A stretch of DNA of 33,590 bases from an uncultured Corynebacterium sp. (GCF_946222305.1 NZ_CAMIHZ010000025.1:1-33590), one strand, 5' to 3'; shown: positions 7,225 through 16,236, counted from the stretch's first letter. Numbers and translations: made by a program. The notes: generated by a model not told the origin, from the sequence alone.

Positions 7225-8676
7225 TTAGAGGTCTTGGGCGTTTGCGCGCTGTGGCAGTACCTTCGGACGGACGCCGGCGATCTCTTCGACGATGCGGATG
7301 ACTTGGTTGGAGTAACCGAACTCATTGTCGTACCAAACGTACAGCACCAGGTGATTGCCGGAGGCGATGGTCGCCAGACCGTCCACGATTCCTGCGTGGC
7401 TGGTTCCGACGAAGTCGGTAGATACCACCTCTGGGGACTTAATGAAGTCAATCTGCTGGCGCAGGGTGGAGTGCAGAGATACGCGACGCAGGTAGTTGTT
7501 GACCTCGTCGGCATCGACTTCCTTGTCCAAGGACAAGTTCAGCACAGCCATGGAAACATTCGGGGTTGGCACGCGGATAGCGTTACCGGTCAGCTTGCCC
7601 TTGAACTCAGGCAGTGCCTTAGCTACCGCCGACGCCGCGCCGGTGGCCGTCAGAACCATGTTCAGGCCCGCGGCACGACCGCGACGCTCTCCCTTGTGGA
7701 AGTTGTCGATCAGGTTCTGATCGTTAGTGAAGGAGTGAACGGTCTCTACGTGGCCGTGCTGTACACCGTAGCGGTCGTTGATGACCTTCAGAACCGGGGT
7801 GATGCCGTTAGTGGTGCAGGATGCAGCGGACAGGATCGTGTCATCCTCGGCGATGTCACCGTGGTTGATGCCGTACACGGTGTTCTTGATGTCGCCCTTA
7901 CCGGGAGCGGTCAGCAGCACCTTAGCCACGCCCTTGGACTTGAGGTGCTGACCCAGGCCATCGCGGTCACGCCACACACCGGTGTTGTCCACGACGATCG
8001 CGTCCTTGATGCCGTGCTCGGTGTAATCGATCTCGGCTGGGTTGTTGGCATAGATCATCTTGATCGGGGTGCCGTTGGCCCAGATGGTGTCGTTCTCGAC
8101 ATCGGTGGAGATGGTGCCGTCGAAAGCACCGTGGACAGAATCACGGCGCAGCAACGAAGCGCGCTTGATGATGTCGCCTTCACCCTTGGAGCGAACCACG
8201 ACTGCGCGCAGGCGGGCACCGCCGTAGGTGGCCTCGCGGGAGATCAGGATGCGAGCCAGCAGACGACCGATGCGACCAAAACCGTACAGAACAACGTCGC
8301 GTGGTTCACGCTGGTCGTTGGTTCCTACGACATCTGCGAGCTCCTTGTCGAGGTATGCACGCAGGCCGGTTTCGCCGGACTTCTCGAAGCGGGAAGCGAG
8401 GGATCCGATATCGATGGAGGAGGTGCCCAAGTTCATCTTCACCAGTTCCTGCAAGACTGGCAGGGTGGAGCTCAGCGGCAGCTCCTTTTCCACTACGCGG
8501 CGGGCGTAACGGTGGCTCTTGATGATGTCAATATCAGTGACATTCACCAGAAGACGACCGAAGATGCTGGTCACCACGTTGTTCTCGCGGTGCAGGCGAG
8601 AGATCAGTGGGAGCATATCCTGAGCAAGGTGTAGGCGCTCGTTCCAGTCGTTCTGGTTAGGCACGTGGGAAGTCAT
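7225..8676 (-). CDS. gapX: Glyceraldehyde-3-phosphate dehydrogenase, long GapX/GapB type
   Basis: 483 residues, longer than the ~335 of a standard GAPDH because of a ~125-residue N-terminal extension. The Rossmann motif GFGRIGR is at 132-138, the catalytic Cys287 in SAASCTTNG, and His314 in ETVHSF. The C-terminal signature YDNEFGYSNQV is present. This architecture matches the second GAPDH of corynebacteria (gapX/gapB), as opposed to the glycolytic gapA; whether it prefers NADP and the gluconeogenic direction cannot be read from the sequence. GAGGA lies 5 bases before the ATG. It is divergent from fhs and probably heads an operon with the peptidase and esterase. A -10-like TAGAGT sits near 8746-8751 on the minus strand. 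Confidence 0.93.
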   Translation of the reverse strand: MTSHVPNQNDWNERLHLAQDMLPLISRLHRENNVVTSIFGRLLVNVTDIDIIKSHRYARRVVEKELPLSSTLPVLQELVKMNLGTSSIDIGSLASRFEKSGETGLRAYLDKELADVVGTNDQREPRDVVLYGFGRIGRLLARILISREATYGGARLRAVVVRSKGEGDIIKRASLLRRDSVHGAFDGTISTDVENDTIWANGTPIKMIYANNPAEIDYTEHGIKDAIVVDNTGVWRDRDGLGQHLKSKGVAKVLLTAPGKGDIKNTVYGINHGDIAEDDTILSAASCTTNGITPVLKVINDRYGVQHGHVETVHSFTNDQNLIDNFHKGERRGRAAGLNMVLTATGAASAVAKALPEFKGKLTGNAIRVPTPNVSMAVLNLSLDKEVDADEVNNYLRRVSLHSTLRQQIDFIKSPEVVSTDFVGTSHAGIVDGLATIASGNHLVLYVWYDNEFGYSNQVIRIVEEIAGVRPKVLPQRANAQDL

Positions 8677-8840
8677 TAATTCCTCGTTAGTCGATTTTGG
8701 TCGAATTGGGTCGCAACCCCATATCAGAGGGCACGATACCCCTCCTACTCTACCTTTATTGAGGAAAATTTTCCGTATTGGGGGTATGGGCGTGGCTAAT
8801 GGTGTAGTCTGCCTTTCCGCTATGCGCCTACAGTGAAGTT

Positions 8841-10562
8841 ATGACTACAGCATCACAGCCCACGGATGTAGAAATCGCTCAGGCTCACCAGTTGCAACCC
8901 ATCGAAGACATTGCAGCCAAGGCCGGTATCCCTGCCGAGGCCCTGCTGCCCTTTGGTCGCACGAAAGCAAAGATCGATATCGGCGCGCTGCAAACTCGTG
9001 ACTCGGAAGCTGGGGGCAGCCCCGAAGATTCGGCCCACACTGGCCAACTCGTTCTTGTTACCGCGATGAGCCCTACACCCGCCGGCGAGGGAAAGTCGAC
9101 CGTTCTCATCGGACTGGCAGATGCGATGAATGCCCGCGGGCACAATTCGATCGTCGCCATTCGTGAACCCTCGCAGGGCCCAGTAATGGGCATCAAGGGT
9201 GGTGCAGCTGGAGGCGGATACGCCCAGGTCGTCCCCATGGAAGACATCAACCTGCACTTCACCGGCGATATGCACGCCATAACCGCCGCCACCAACACCT
9301 TGGCCGCTATCGTGGATAACCACATCCATCACGGCAACGCTTTGAATATCGATCCGCGTCGGGTCACGTGGCGCCGCTGCCTCGACGTCAACGATCGAGC
9401 CCTTCGCAACATCGTCACCGGCTTGGGCGGCCCAGTACAAGGTGTGCCCCGCGAAGCCGGATTCGATATCACAGCCGCCAGCGAGATCATGGCAATCCTG
9501 TGCCTGGCCACCGACTTCACCGACCTTAAGCGTCGCCTCGGAAACATCGTGATCGGCCAAACGTACGACCGCTCCCCCGTCACCGCCGCCGACCTGAAGG
9601 CTACCGGAGCTCTCGCCGTGTTACTTCGTGACGCCATCAACCCTAACCTCGTGCAAACACTCGGAGGCACGCCGGCCCTGGTGCACGGCGGTCCTTTTGC
9701 GAATATCGCGCACGGGTGCAATTCGTTGGTTGCTACGAAAACCGCTCTGACTCTAGCTGACGTCGTTCTGACTGAAGCCGGGTTTGGTTCGGATCTGGGC
9801 GCAGAGAAGTTCTTCGACATTAAGGCACGCGCGGGTGAGCTTAACGTGGGCGCGGTCGTTGTCGTCGCTACCATTCGTTCATTGAAATTCAACGGCGGCG
9901 TGGCCAAGAACGAATTGACTGAGGAAAACCTCGACGGGCTGCAGGCGGGTTTGGTGAATCTGGAGCGGCACGTGGCAAATACCCGCAAGTTCAATGCGGA
10001 ACCAGTCGTGGCCCTGAACTCGTTTGCCAGTGATACAGACGCTGAACGCAAGGCACTGCGCGCGTGGGGAGAAAAGCACGGGGTGCGCGTGGTGGAAACC
10101 CGCGTATGGTCTCACGGTGGTGAGGGAGCTCTCGACCTTGCCGACGCAGTCGCAGAGGTATTGCAGCAGGACGAACAACGCGATCTCCCCTCCCGCCAAT
10201 TGTACGATCCGGCCGACGGGATTGAGGCAAGCCTGCACACGATCGCCACGGAGATCTACGGTGCCGAAGGGGTGGAGCTTTCCAACGTCGCCCGTAAAGA
10301 TCTGCAGTTATTGCAAAACAACGGCTGGGACAAACTCCCGGTGTGCATCTCGAAGACGCAATACAGCTTCAGCGATGATCCTTCTGTTTTGGGTGCGCCA
10401 ACCGGCCATACCCTGCACGTTCGTCAGTTGGTTCCTCGCATCGGCGCCGGTTTCGTTGTCGCCCTCACCGGTGATGTCATGACATTGCCTGGGCTTCCCA
10501 AGCGCCCCGCTGCCGAGGGGATCAATCTGGACAACTCAGGCAAGGTTACGGGTCTTTTCTAG
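8841..10562 (+). CDS. fhs: Formate--tetrahydrofolate ligase
   Basis: 573 residues, close to the usual ~555-560. It joins formate to tetrahydrofolate with ATP to give 10-formyl-THF, feeding purine and fMet synthesis. The P-loop-like TPAGEGKST (79-87) and the downstream motifs EPSQGPVMGIKGGAAGGG and FADIxxGxNS-like FANIAHGCNS are characteristic. The C-terminus has the family pattern LPGLPKRPAA. The 5' region is weak: GTGAAGTT precedes the ATG without a strong Shine-Dalgarno. Divergent from gapX across 164 bases. The family is patchily present in corynebacteria, so gain or loss is possible. The stop is followed by a short hairpin (TGCGAC/GTCGCA near 10630-10655) without a T-tract. Confidence 0.96.
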   Translation: MTTASQPTDVEIAQAHQLQPIEDIAAKAGIPAEALLPFGRTKAKIDIGALQTRDSEAGGSPEDSAHTGQLVLVTAMSPTPAGEGKSTVLIGLADAMNARGHNSIVAIREPSQGPVMGIKGGAAGGGYAQVVPMEDINLHFTGDMHAITAATNTLAAIVDNHIHHGNALNIDPRRVTWRRCLDVNDRALRNIVTGLGGPVQGVPREAGFDITAASEIMAILCLATDFTDLKRRLGNIVIGQTYDRSPVTAADLKATGALAVLLRDAINPNLVQTLGGTPALVHGGPFANIAHGCNSLVATKTALTLADVVLTEAGFGSDLGAEKFFDIKARAGELNVGAVVVVATIRSLKFNGGVAKNELTEENLDGLQAGLVNLERHVANTRKFNAEPVVALNSFASDTDAERKALRAWGEKHGVRVVETRVWSHGGEGALDLADAVAEVLQQDEQRDLPSRQLYDPADGIEASLHTIATEIYGAEGVELSNVARKDLQLLQNNGWDKLPVCISKTQYSFSDDPSVLGAPTGHTLHVRQLVPRIGAGFVVALTGDVMTLPGLPKRPAAEGINLDNSGKVTGLF

Positions 10563-10685
10563 TTTGGGTGTTCTATTTTGCACCGCGCGCGTGTGGGGCA
10601 GTGTCGGGGTTGGCTCCTATCTTGATGTGTGCGACTTCCGGTTCGTGAGGTCGCATGACTTTCAAGAGAACGGTTACCTACGATC

Positions 10686-10943
10686 ATGAACCTCCACGCT
10701 TCACACGCGTCTCCCCTCCTCGACCGCGCCATGGCTCTTGTCATGGCAGGGCTGGCCACCTTCGGTGGTCTCACCGCCTGCTCATCGAATTCCCCCGCAC
10801 TAGCCAACCAACAGGCCACTAATTCCCCATCTGCCACGCAGGACCGAGTTTATCTGCGCGTTCCGGAATCAACATCTGTCATCCAGATGAAAGAGCACGA
10901 GCCCATCGCAACGATCGACGTAGCAAAGCCCAGCGGGCACTAG
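10686..10943 (+). CDS. Small predicted lipoprotein
   Basis: 85 residues. The N-terminus carries an Arg before a hydrophobic stretch (MALVMAGLATFGGLTAC), and LTAC is a good lipobox with Cys about 32. The mature part is only ~53 residues, Ser/Thr/Gln-rich and then charged, with no known domain. An internal ATG at 10731 would still give a lipobox with a shorter n-region. It lies between fhs (124 bases upstream) and the convergent cmk-der (13 bases). A surface-exposed tethered peptide is the safest reading; the function is unknown. Confidence 0.65.
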   Translation: MNLHASHASPLLDRAMALVMAGLATFGGLTACSSNSPALANQQATNSPSATQDRVYLRVPESTSVIQMKEHEPIATIDVAKPSGH

Positions 10944-10956
10944 CCAGAGCAGGGAA

Positions 10957-13320
10957 TTACTTCCGCTTCCGTTTTTCCCTCACACGCACGGCAATACGCA
11001 CCGGCGAGCCTTCAAAGCCGAACGCTTCACGCAGCTTGCGCTCGAGGAACCTGCGGTAGCCGTGCTCCAAAAACCCGGTGGTGAACAGCACAATCACCGG
11101 TGGCTTGGTTGCTGCCTGGGTCGCGAACAACACACGGGGAAGCCGCCCACCGCGCATCGGCGGTGGCGTTTCCGCGATGACCGCACGCAGCCACGTGTTC
11201 AGCTGACCGGTAGGGATACGCTGATCCCAGCTCTCCAGCGCCTCGATCATCGCAGGTTCCAGCTTCTTCAGCGCGCGCCCGGTCTTTGCGGAGATGTTCA
11301 CGCGACGCGCCCACGGTACGTGCGCCAGCTGCAGGTCAATCTCGCGCTCGAGCTCCCAGCGGCGATCCTCATCGACCAGATCCCACTTGTTGTACGCCAC
11401 GACCAGCGCACGACCCGAATCCAGGATAAGTCGCAGTACTCGCTGATCTTGTTCGGCGATGGGCTCGCTGGCGTCGACCAAAAAGATAGCGACTTCGGCC
11501 GCATCGATAGCGGCCCGGGTGCGCAGTGAGGCATAGAACTCGTGCCCGCGTGCGGTCTTCGTCTTCTTGCGGATGCCCGCGGTATCGACGAAGCGCCACG
11601 TTTGCTCGTCTAGCTCCACGATCGAGTCCACTGGGTCCACAGTCGTACCTGCGACATTGTCGACAACGGAACGCTCTTCGCCCGTGACCTTGTTCAACAG
11701 GCTCGACTTACCCACGTTCGGCCGTCCGACCAGGGCCACACGGCGCGGACCGGAAACAATCGACGTCTCGCGCGGCTGATCCGGGAAGTCCTTGAGGACC
11801 TGGTCCAGAACATCCGCGGCGCCTCGGCCGTGCTGCGCGGACACAGGGAATGGCTCGCCCAAGCCCAGCCCCCAGAACTCGGCCATGTCGGCGTACTGAG
11901 AATCCGAATCGAACTTGTTCGCCACCAGAACCACAGGAATGCTGGAGCGCTGCAGCTTGCGTGCGATGACCTCGTCGGTTGCGGTAATACCGACCTTGGT
12001 ATCCACCACGAACACGATGACATCTGCCGTATCCATCGCGGTTTCCGCCTGGCGGGCGATCGCCGCGTGGATGCCCTTGGCATCGGGATCCCAGCCGCCG
12101 GTGTCCTGCACCCAGAACCTGCGACCCGTCCACTCTCCCAAATAGCTAATGCGGTCGCGGGTCACGCCGGGAAAATCTTCCACCACAGCCTCGCGGCGCC
12201 CGATGAAACGGTTGACCAGCGTGGACTTACCCACGTTCGGCCGGCCCACAATCGCGACGGTGCACAGTGCCTCACGCTCGGCTTCCTCATCGCCGAATAC
12301 GCCGAAGGCTTCCTCAACGGCGTCCCAGTCCGTTTCATCTTCGCTGCTGCTCAGGAGGTCGAAATCGTCTGCCTCCTCGCCACCGGTCACAAAGAACTGG
12401 GTTTGCTCCCCTGCATACTCTTCTGGTTCGACGCCACCCTCATCGCCAAAGCCTTCCTCACCGAAATCGGCCTCCCCGAACTCGGACTCATCAAAGTCTG
12501 CGTCGTCGAAGTCTTCTTCACCAAAGCCATCCGATACAACGTCGCCCTCGGTGGTCCGGAAAACGAGTTCCTCCAAGCCCTCATTCTCACCCAGAATGAG
12601 CTTTTCGAATTTCTGCAAAACCTCCTCGATGCTCAGCTCACCGGTATCCAAAACGGTGGCGTCCTCGGCGGGGCGCAGCGGTGAGGTTGCACGAGAAGAA
12701 TCGGCCTCGTCACGGCGCTGGACATCCGCCAGAACGACATCGTAATTAGCCTGTCGACCAGCAGCGATGTCTTGATCGTAACGGCGCTGCGCACGGATCT
12801 CGGCACTTGCGGTCATGAACACCTTAACGGGCGCATCGGGGAGCACGACGGTCCCGATATCGCGCCCCTCGACAACACAACGGCCTGCCTGCTTCGCGAG
12901 GTCGCGCTGCAACTGCACCAGGTTTTCGCGAACTTCCGGGATCGCCGAAACCGCGGAAACGTGCGCGGTCACCTCGGGGCCGCGAATTTCTCCGGACACG
13001 TCCTCTCCATCCAGGAGAACCTCGGTGCTACGCGGGTCTTCATTCACCTCAAGTGGCAGATTCTGCGTGGCGGCAATGATCGCGGCAGTCGTCTCCGCGT
13101 CATCACACGACGCATTCGGGTTAATTCCTTGGCGCAGAACATGCAGAGTCGCGACTCGGTACATCGCACCGGTATCCAAGTATTTGGCGTTCGCGAGTTC
13201 AGCGAGGCGTCGGCACACAGTGGACTTACCCGTGCCACTAGGGCCGTCAACTGCAACGATGAATCCGCCGCCGGCCATGTTGTCGTAGGTCGCAAGCGCA
13301 TGTGTGGGGTTGGAAGTCAT
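10957..13320 (-). CDS. cmk-der: Bifunctional cytidylate kinase / ribosome-assembly GTPase Der
   Basis: 787 residues, one frame. Residues ~18-245 are cytidylate kinase (P-loop GPSGTGKST 26-34; LDTGAMYR; EGRDIGTVV), phosphorylating CMP/dCMP. Residues ~352-787 are Der with two G domains (GRPNVGKS at 359-366 and 532-539; NKFD 468-471; NKWD 644-647) and a KH-like C-terminus, acting in 50S subunit maturation. The fused architecture is known in corynebacteria and relatives. Between the halves lies a ~100-residue linker (about 252-350) that is strongly acidic, with repeated FGEE/FDE/FGD units, longer than I would expect. AAAGGA lies 5 bases before the ATG. It follows rluB by 29 bases, as in mycobacteria where cmk and der are separate genes. 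Confidence 0.95.
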   Translation of the reverse strand: MTSNPTHALATYDNMAGGGFIVAVDGPSGTGKSTVCRRLAELANAKYLDTGAMYRVATLHVLRQGINPNASCDDAETTAAIIAATQNLPLEVNEDPRSTEVLLDGEDVSGEIRGPEVTAHVSAVSAIPEVRENLVQLQRDLAKQAGRCVVEGRDIGTVVLPDAPVKVFMTASAEIRAQRRYDQDIAAGRQANYDVVLADVQRRDEADSSRATSPLRPAEDATVLDTGELSIEEVLQKFEKLILGENEGLEELVFRTTEGDVVSDGFGEEDFDDADFDESEFGEADFGEEGFGDEGGVEPEEYAGEQTQFFVTGGEEADDFDLLSSSEDETDWDAVEEAFGVFGDEEAEREALCTVAIVGRPNVGKSTLVNRFIGRREAVVEDFPGVTRDRISYLGEWTGRRFWVQDTGGWDPDAKGIHAAIARQAETAMDTADVIVFVVDTKVGITATDEVIARKLQRSSIPVVLVANKFDSDSQYADMAEFWGLGLGEPFPVSAQHGRGAADVLDQVLKDFPDQPRETSIVSGPRRVALVGRPNVGKSSLLNKVTGEERSVVDNVAGTTVDPVDSIVELDEQTWRFVDTAGIRKKTKTARGHEFYASLRTRAAIDAAEVAIFLVDASEPIAEQDQRVLRLILDSGRALVVAYNKWDLVDEDRRWELEREIDLQLAHVPWARRVNISAKTGRALKKLEPAMIEALESWDQRIPTGQLNTWLRAVIAETPPPMRGGRLPRVLFATQAATKPPVIVLFTTGFLEHGYRRFLERKLREAFGFEGSPVRIAVRVREKRKRK

Positions 13321-13349
13321 AAAAATCCTTTCGGGATCCTCGGGGAGGC

Positions 13350-14336
13350 TTACAGCCCCACGGCCTTGTACAAACTCTGCAGTTCGGATCGGTTGAGTGC
13401 GCGCACGGTGCCGGGTTTCTGCTCGCCCAGCTGCACGGTGTGAATTTTGGTGCGGACCAGGGCTTGGACTGGGAAGCCGGCCGCCTTCAGCATGCGGCGA
13501 ACGATGTGCTTGCGGCCTTCGTGAAGCTCGACCTTAATGAGCGACTTGCCCTGCCATACATCAACGATCTGGACGTAATCGGCCTTGGCGATGCCGTCTT
13601 CCAGGTCAATGCCCTCCTTGAGCGTGCGGATCAGACTGCGATCGGCCTCGCCCAGGACGGTTGCCATGTACGTCTTGGGCACCTCGTACTTCGGGTGCAT
13701 CAGTCGGTTAGCCAGCTCCCCGTCATTCGTCAGCAGCAGCAGGCCCTCTGTGGCGGCATCGAGGCGACCAACGTGAAAGAGCCCTTGACCCTGATTGAAC
13801 TTAGCTTCGATGAGTTCACCAACATGAGGGCGCCCCAGGTCGTCGTGCATCGTCGAGTGCACTCCACGCGGCTTGTTAAGCGCGAAGTAGACCATCTCCT
13901 CGTTGACCTGCACGCGAGTTCCATCCACGCGAACAACGTCCACGCTTGGGTCGATGCGCAGCCCCATTTGCTGCACGACTTCGCCGTTTACCTCCACGCG
14001 ACCTGCAGCGATGAGCTTCTCACTCATTCGTCGACTCGCCACTCCAGCGCCTGCCAGAACTTTCTGCAGTCGAACCTGCTGTTTTTCTTTCTTATCCGAC
14101 GCCAAAATCCGCGCCGCTTCATCCTCCGTCACATGCTGATGCTTGGACGGGTTGACGTTGGGCACAAATCGGTCCACGTCACGTGGGTTGCTCTCCAACG
14201 GAGGGGTGTTGGAGTTCGGCCGGCTGTTCGGCTTATTCGTTGACCTGTGGTTCTGTCGGTTACTTTCACGGCCGTTCTGGCGACCGTCTGTCCGATAGTT
14301 TTCCGGTGTACCGTCACGGCGAGCGGGATTATTCAA
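13350..14336 (-). CDS. rluB: 23S rRNA pseudouridine synthase RluB family
   Basis: 328 residues. After a ~75-residue disordered N-terminal extension rich in Asn and Arg comes an S4 domain (RLQKVLAGAGVASRR, about 88-145). The RsuA/RluB catalytic domain follows, with the Asp in GRLDAATEGLLLLTNDG. The enzyme converts a uridine in the large-subunit rRNA to pseudouridine. The start is TTG at 14336, supported by GAGGA 7 bases upstream (TGAGGAACCACAG-TTG); no ATG lies nearby in frame. It is the first gene before cmk-der (29 bases). In the mycobacterial order it follows scpB directly, but here a plus-strand HNH gene intervenes, so it must have its own promoter in 14337-14600. Confidence 0.92.
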   Translation of the reverse strand: MNNPARRDGTPENYRTDGRQNGRESNRQNHRSTNKPNSRPNSNTPPLESNPRDVDRFVPNVNPSKHQHVTEDEAARILASDKKEKQQVRLQKVLAGAGVASRRMSEKLIAAGRVEVNGEVVQQMGLRIDPSVDVVRVDGTRVQVNEEMVYFALNKPRGVHSTMHDDLGRPHVGELIEAKFNQGQGLFHVGRLDAATEGLLLLTNDGELANRLMHPKYEVPKTYMATVLGEADRSLIRTLKEGIDLEDGIAKADYVQIVDVWQGKSLIKVELHEGRKHIVRRMLKAAGFPVQALVRTKIHTVQLGEQKPGTVRALNRSELQSLYKAVGL

Positions 14337-14597
14337 CTGTGGTTCCTCACATGAGAAGTAAGTACGAATTACTCTGACATCCTAGCAGGTAGCGGTCTGA
14401 AAATGTGACTGCGCATAACGGAGTGGATGCCCTGGTGAGCTCAATCCGCGATTGATTCGACTAGCACTGACCCGTCACTACTCACCGACGCGATTCCCAC
14501 GATCGCCCAGTTTCGCATCTGCACTCGCCCCTGCACCTCCCCTCAAGTTGGTCTTTGACTCACACCCCCTTGGCTGAAACTTTTTTCCCCCAAACTA
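14337..14597. other. Divergent intergenic region between rluB and the HNH gene
   Basis: Non-coding region that must hold the rluB promoter on the minus strand; the HNH-gene promoter lies at its right end. I see no RNA gene, long repeat or terminator. A short plus-strand frame running in from 14555 lacks a Shine-Dalgarno and passes through the promoter, so I reject it as the start of the HNH protein. Confidence 0.4.
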
Positions 14598-14627
14598 TTG
14601 ACCGTTTTAGATCAGGTGTTCTAAGAT
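14598..14627 (+). promoter_or_regulatory. Sigma70-type promoter of the DUF222-HNH gene
   Basis: TTGACC (14598-14603) and TAAGAT (14622-14627) are separated by 18 bases. This puts the transcript start about 26 bases before the ATG at 14660, and it sits in an AT-rich pocket of otherwise GC-rich DNA. Confidence 0.55.
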
Positions 14628-14659
14628 ATAAAGCAAAGGGAACAAGTCTCGGGGGCAGC

Positions 14660-16198
14660 ATGAATCACGACAGCCACAACACCGCAAGCGCGAATGAAAA
14701 CATTTTAAACAGTTCAAAACCTAATCATCCGGAAGAAACCTCACCACATCACCAACCCACTTCACCACCCGCGCACGCGTTTCAACAGGCCTTGGGAGGG
14801 CCTCAGTTAGAATGTAGATACGAACAGGACTGGGGTGAACCGCCTGCCGTCATCAAACCGATCCTCTCCCGACTGCTGCCACCTTGGCGATCGCCCAACG
14901 CGTCCTGGCGAATTGCGGACCCCGACGATCCCGTTAGCCTAGCCGCGAAATCAGTCAATTCACTTACCGTGTTCATCGCCTTCCTCACACAACCAAGATG
15001 GGCGGATCACATCGAGGATCACACCAGCCGCATCAGTGCTCGAACCGGTTTGAGCGCGTGGAAAGCGGAGCAGTTCTCAGAGGTCGGTCTCGTTCTCCAA
15101 CGTTTCCCGCGCCTCACCGCTATCGCGCTAGATGGACTGCTGAATTTTCAGCTGGTCCAGCGCATGTGCGAGCACCTGTCCATCGTGGATCCCGCGAAGG
15201 ACGAACTCATCGACCACGCCTTAGTTCGCCTTCTGCAACCCACCGTGCCCAATCAGGCAATGCGCACCACAAAGTGGGTAGACGAAACATTGACCCAGCT
15301 CATTGACTTCCTCGATCCCCTCGCTCGCCCACTTCCAGAAGACGATAACTTCGGCGACGAAACACGTGAACAAGACAACGGCGAGAACCCCAACTCCGAT
15401 GACCTGGATCCCGACGGACCAGCCCTAGACGACGGCGTGCGAGGATTCTCATACGACAATCGCAATCCCGACTACACCACGTTCACCCTCACCGTCGATG
15501 CACTGACCGGCGTCGAACTGTTGAAGGCTATCAAGAACGCAGCACTCACCAATGGAGTCACTCAGGGCGATGCGCTATTGGGGCTCATTCGTGGCAGCAC
15601 GACAGCCAATATCACTCTAAACCTGTACAAGAACACCCACGGTCTGCCCCTCGACGAGGTATTCGGTGAAGGGCACTGGCTGACCAAAGCAGCATCCCCC
15701 GCATGGCTCGACCGTGTTACTCACCTAGCCGGGGCCGGCGCGAGTGGCAACGGCGGCTACAAACCATCCGAGCAAACTGCAGCGATGGTGGCTGGCCGCG
15801 ATGGGCACTGCCGCTTCCCCGGATGCACAGTCCCCGCCCACCGCTGCGAGATCGACCACGTTCACCGGTACGACCATGACGATCCGGAATCCTCGGGACC
15901 AACGTCCACCGAAAATCTCCATCTCCTCTGCCCAAAGCATCACCGGTTGAAGACTGCCGGCAGCTGGGACGTCACTCTACATCCCGACGCCGCGGAAACT
16001 TGGACAAGTCATGGTGATGGTCACACCGTCATCACCACCGCGGATGGGCCGCTGGGAAGGCAGACGTTTCAGCACAAAGCAGTCAAACGGATCCGGGTCG
16101 CGCATGCATACAACCAGCAAAGACTCGACAACATCCAAGCAGCAAAGGAGGAACAAGCTAGGCGCCAGCGTGAGGGCCTCGACGACCCGCCATTCTAG
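14660..16198 (+). CDS. DUF222 / 13E12-type HNH endonuclease
   Basis: 512 residues. The start is ATG 14660 (MNHDSHNTAS), with GGGGG 4 bases upstream. A low-complexity N-terminus (~45 residues, H/P/S/T) leads into the helical DUF222 domain. An acidic insertion (DDNFGDETREQDNGENPN region) precedes the HNH nuclease near residues 384-445. There, CRFPGC and LCPKHH provide the zinc-binding Cys/His, and CEIDHVHRYDHDD contains the active-site His. Members (REP13E12 proteins) are multicopy and mobile in actinobacteria; their biology is poorly known. The gene is on the opposite strand to its neighbours and splits the conserved scpB-rluB order, which suggests insertion. No terminal repeats or target duplication were visible. 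Confidence 0.9.
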   Translation: MNHDSHNTASANENILNSSKPNHPEETSPHHQPTSPPAHAFQQALGGPQLECRYEQDWGEPPAVIKPILSRLLPPWRSPNASWRIADPDDPVSLAAKSVNSLTVFIAFLTQPRWADHIEDHTSRISARTGLSAWKAEQFSEVGLVLQRFPRLTAIALDGLLNFQLVQRMCEHLSIVDPAKDELIDHALVRLLQPTVPNQAMRTTKWVDETLTQLIDFLDPLARPLPEDDNFGDETREQDNGENPNSDDLDPDGPALDDGVRGFSYDNRNPDYTTFTLTVDALTGVELLKAIKNAALTNGVTQGDALLGLIRGSTTANITLNLYKNTHGLPLDEVFGEGHWLTKAASPAWLDRVTHLAGAGASGNGGYKPSEQTAAMVAGRDGHCRFPGCTVPAHRCEIDHVHRYDHDDPESSGPTSTENLHLLCPKHHRLKTAGSWDVTLHPDAAETWTSHGDGHTVITTADGPLGRQTFQHKAVKRIRVAHAYNQQRLDNIQAAKEEQARRQREGLDDPPF

Positions 16199-16236
16199 AA
16201 ACCCGGGGTCAGCAGCTAGGAGAGAATAGGAGGACC

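Noticed and set aside
7234..8634. A 466-residue open frame on the plus strand
   Set aside because: Fully antisense to gapX, whose motifs and catalytic residues are unmistakable. The antisense translation is Val/Gly/Asp-rich without motifs, as expected from mirror codon bias.
10563..10685. fhs terminator at the TGCGAC/GTCGCA hairpin
   Set aside because: The stem is six pairs with a long loop and no following T-tract, so I do not call it a terminator.
11830..12684. A 284-residue plus-strand open frame
   Set aside because: Antisense to the der half and linker of cmk-der, which has intact G-domain motifs.
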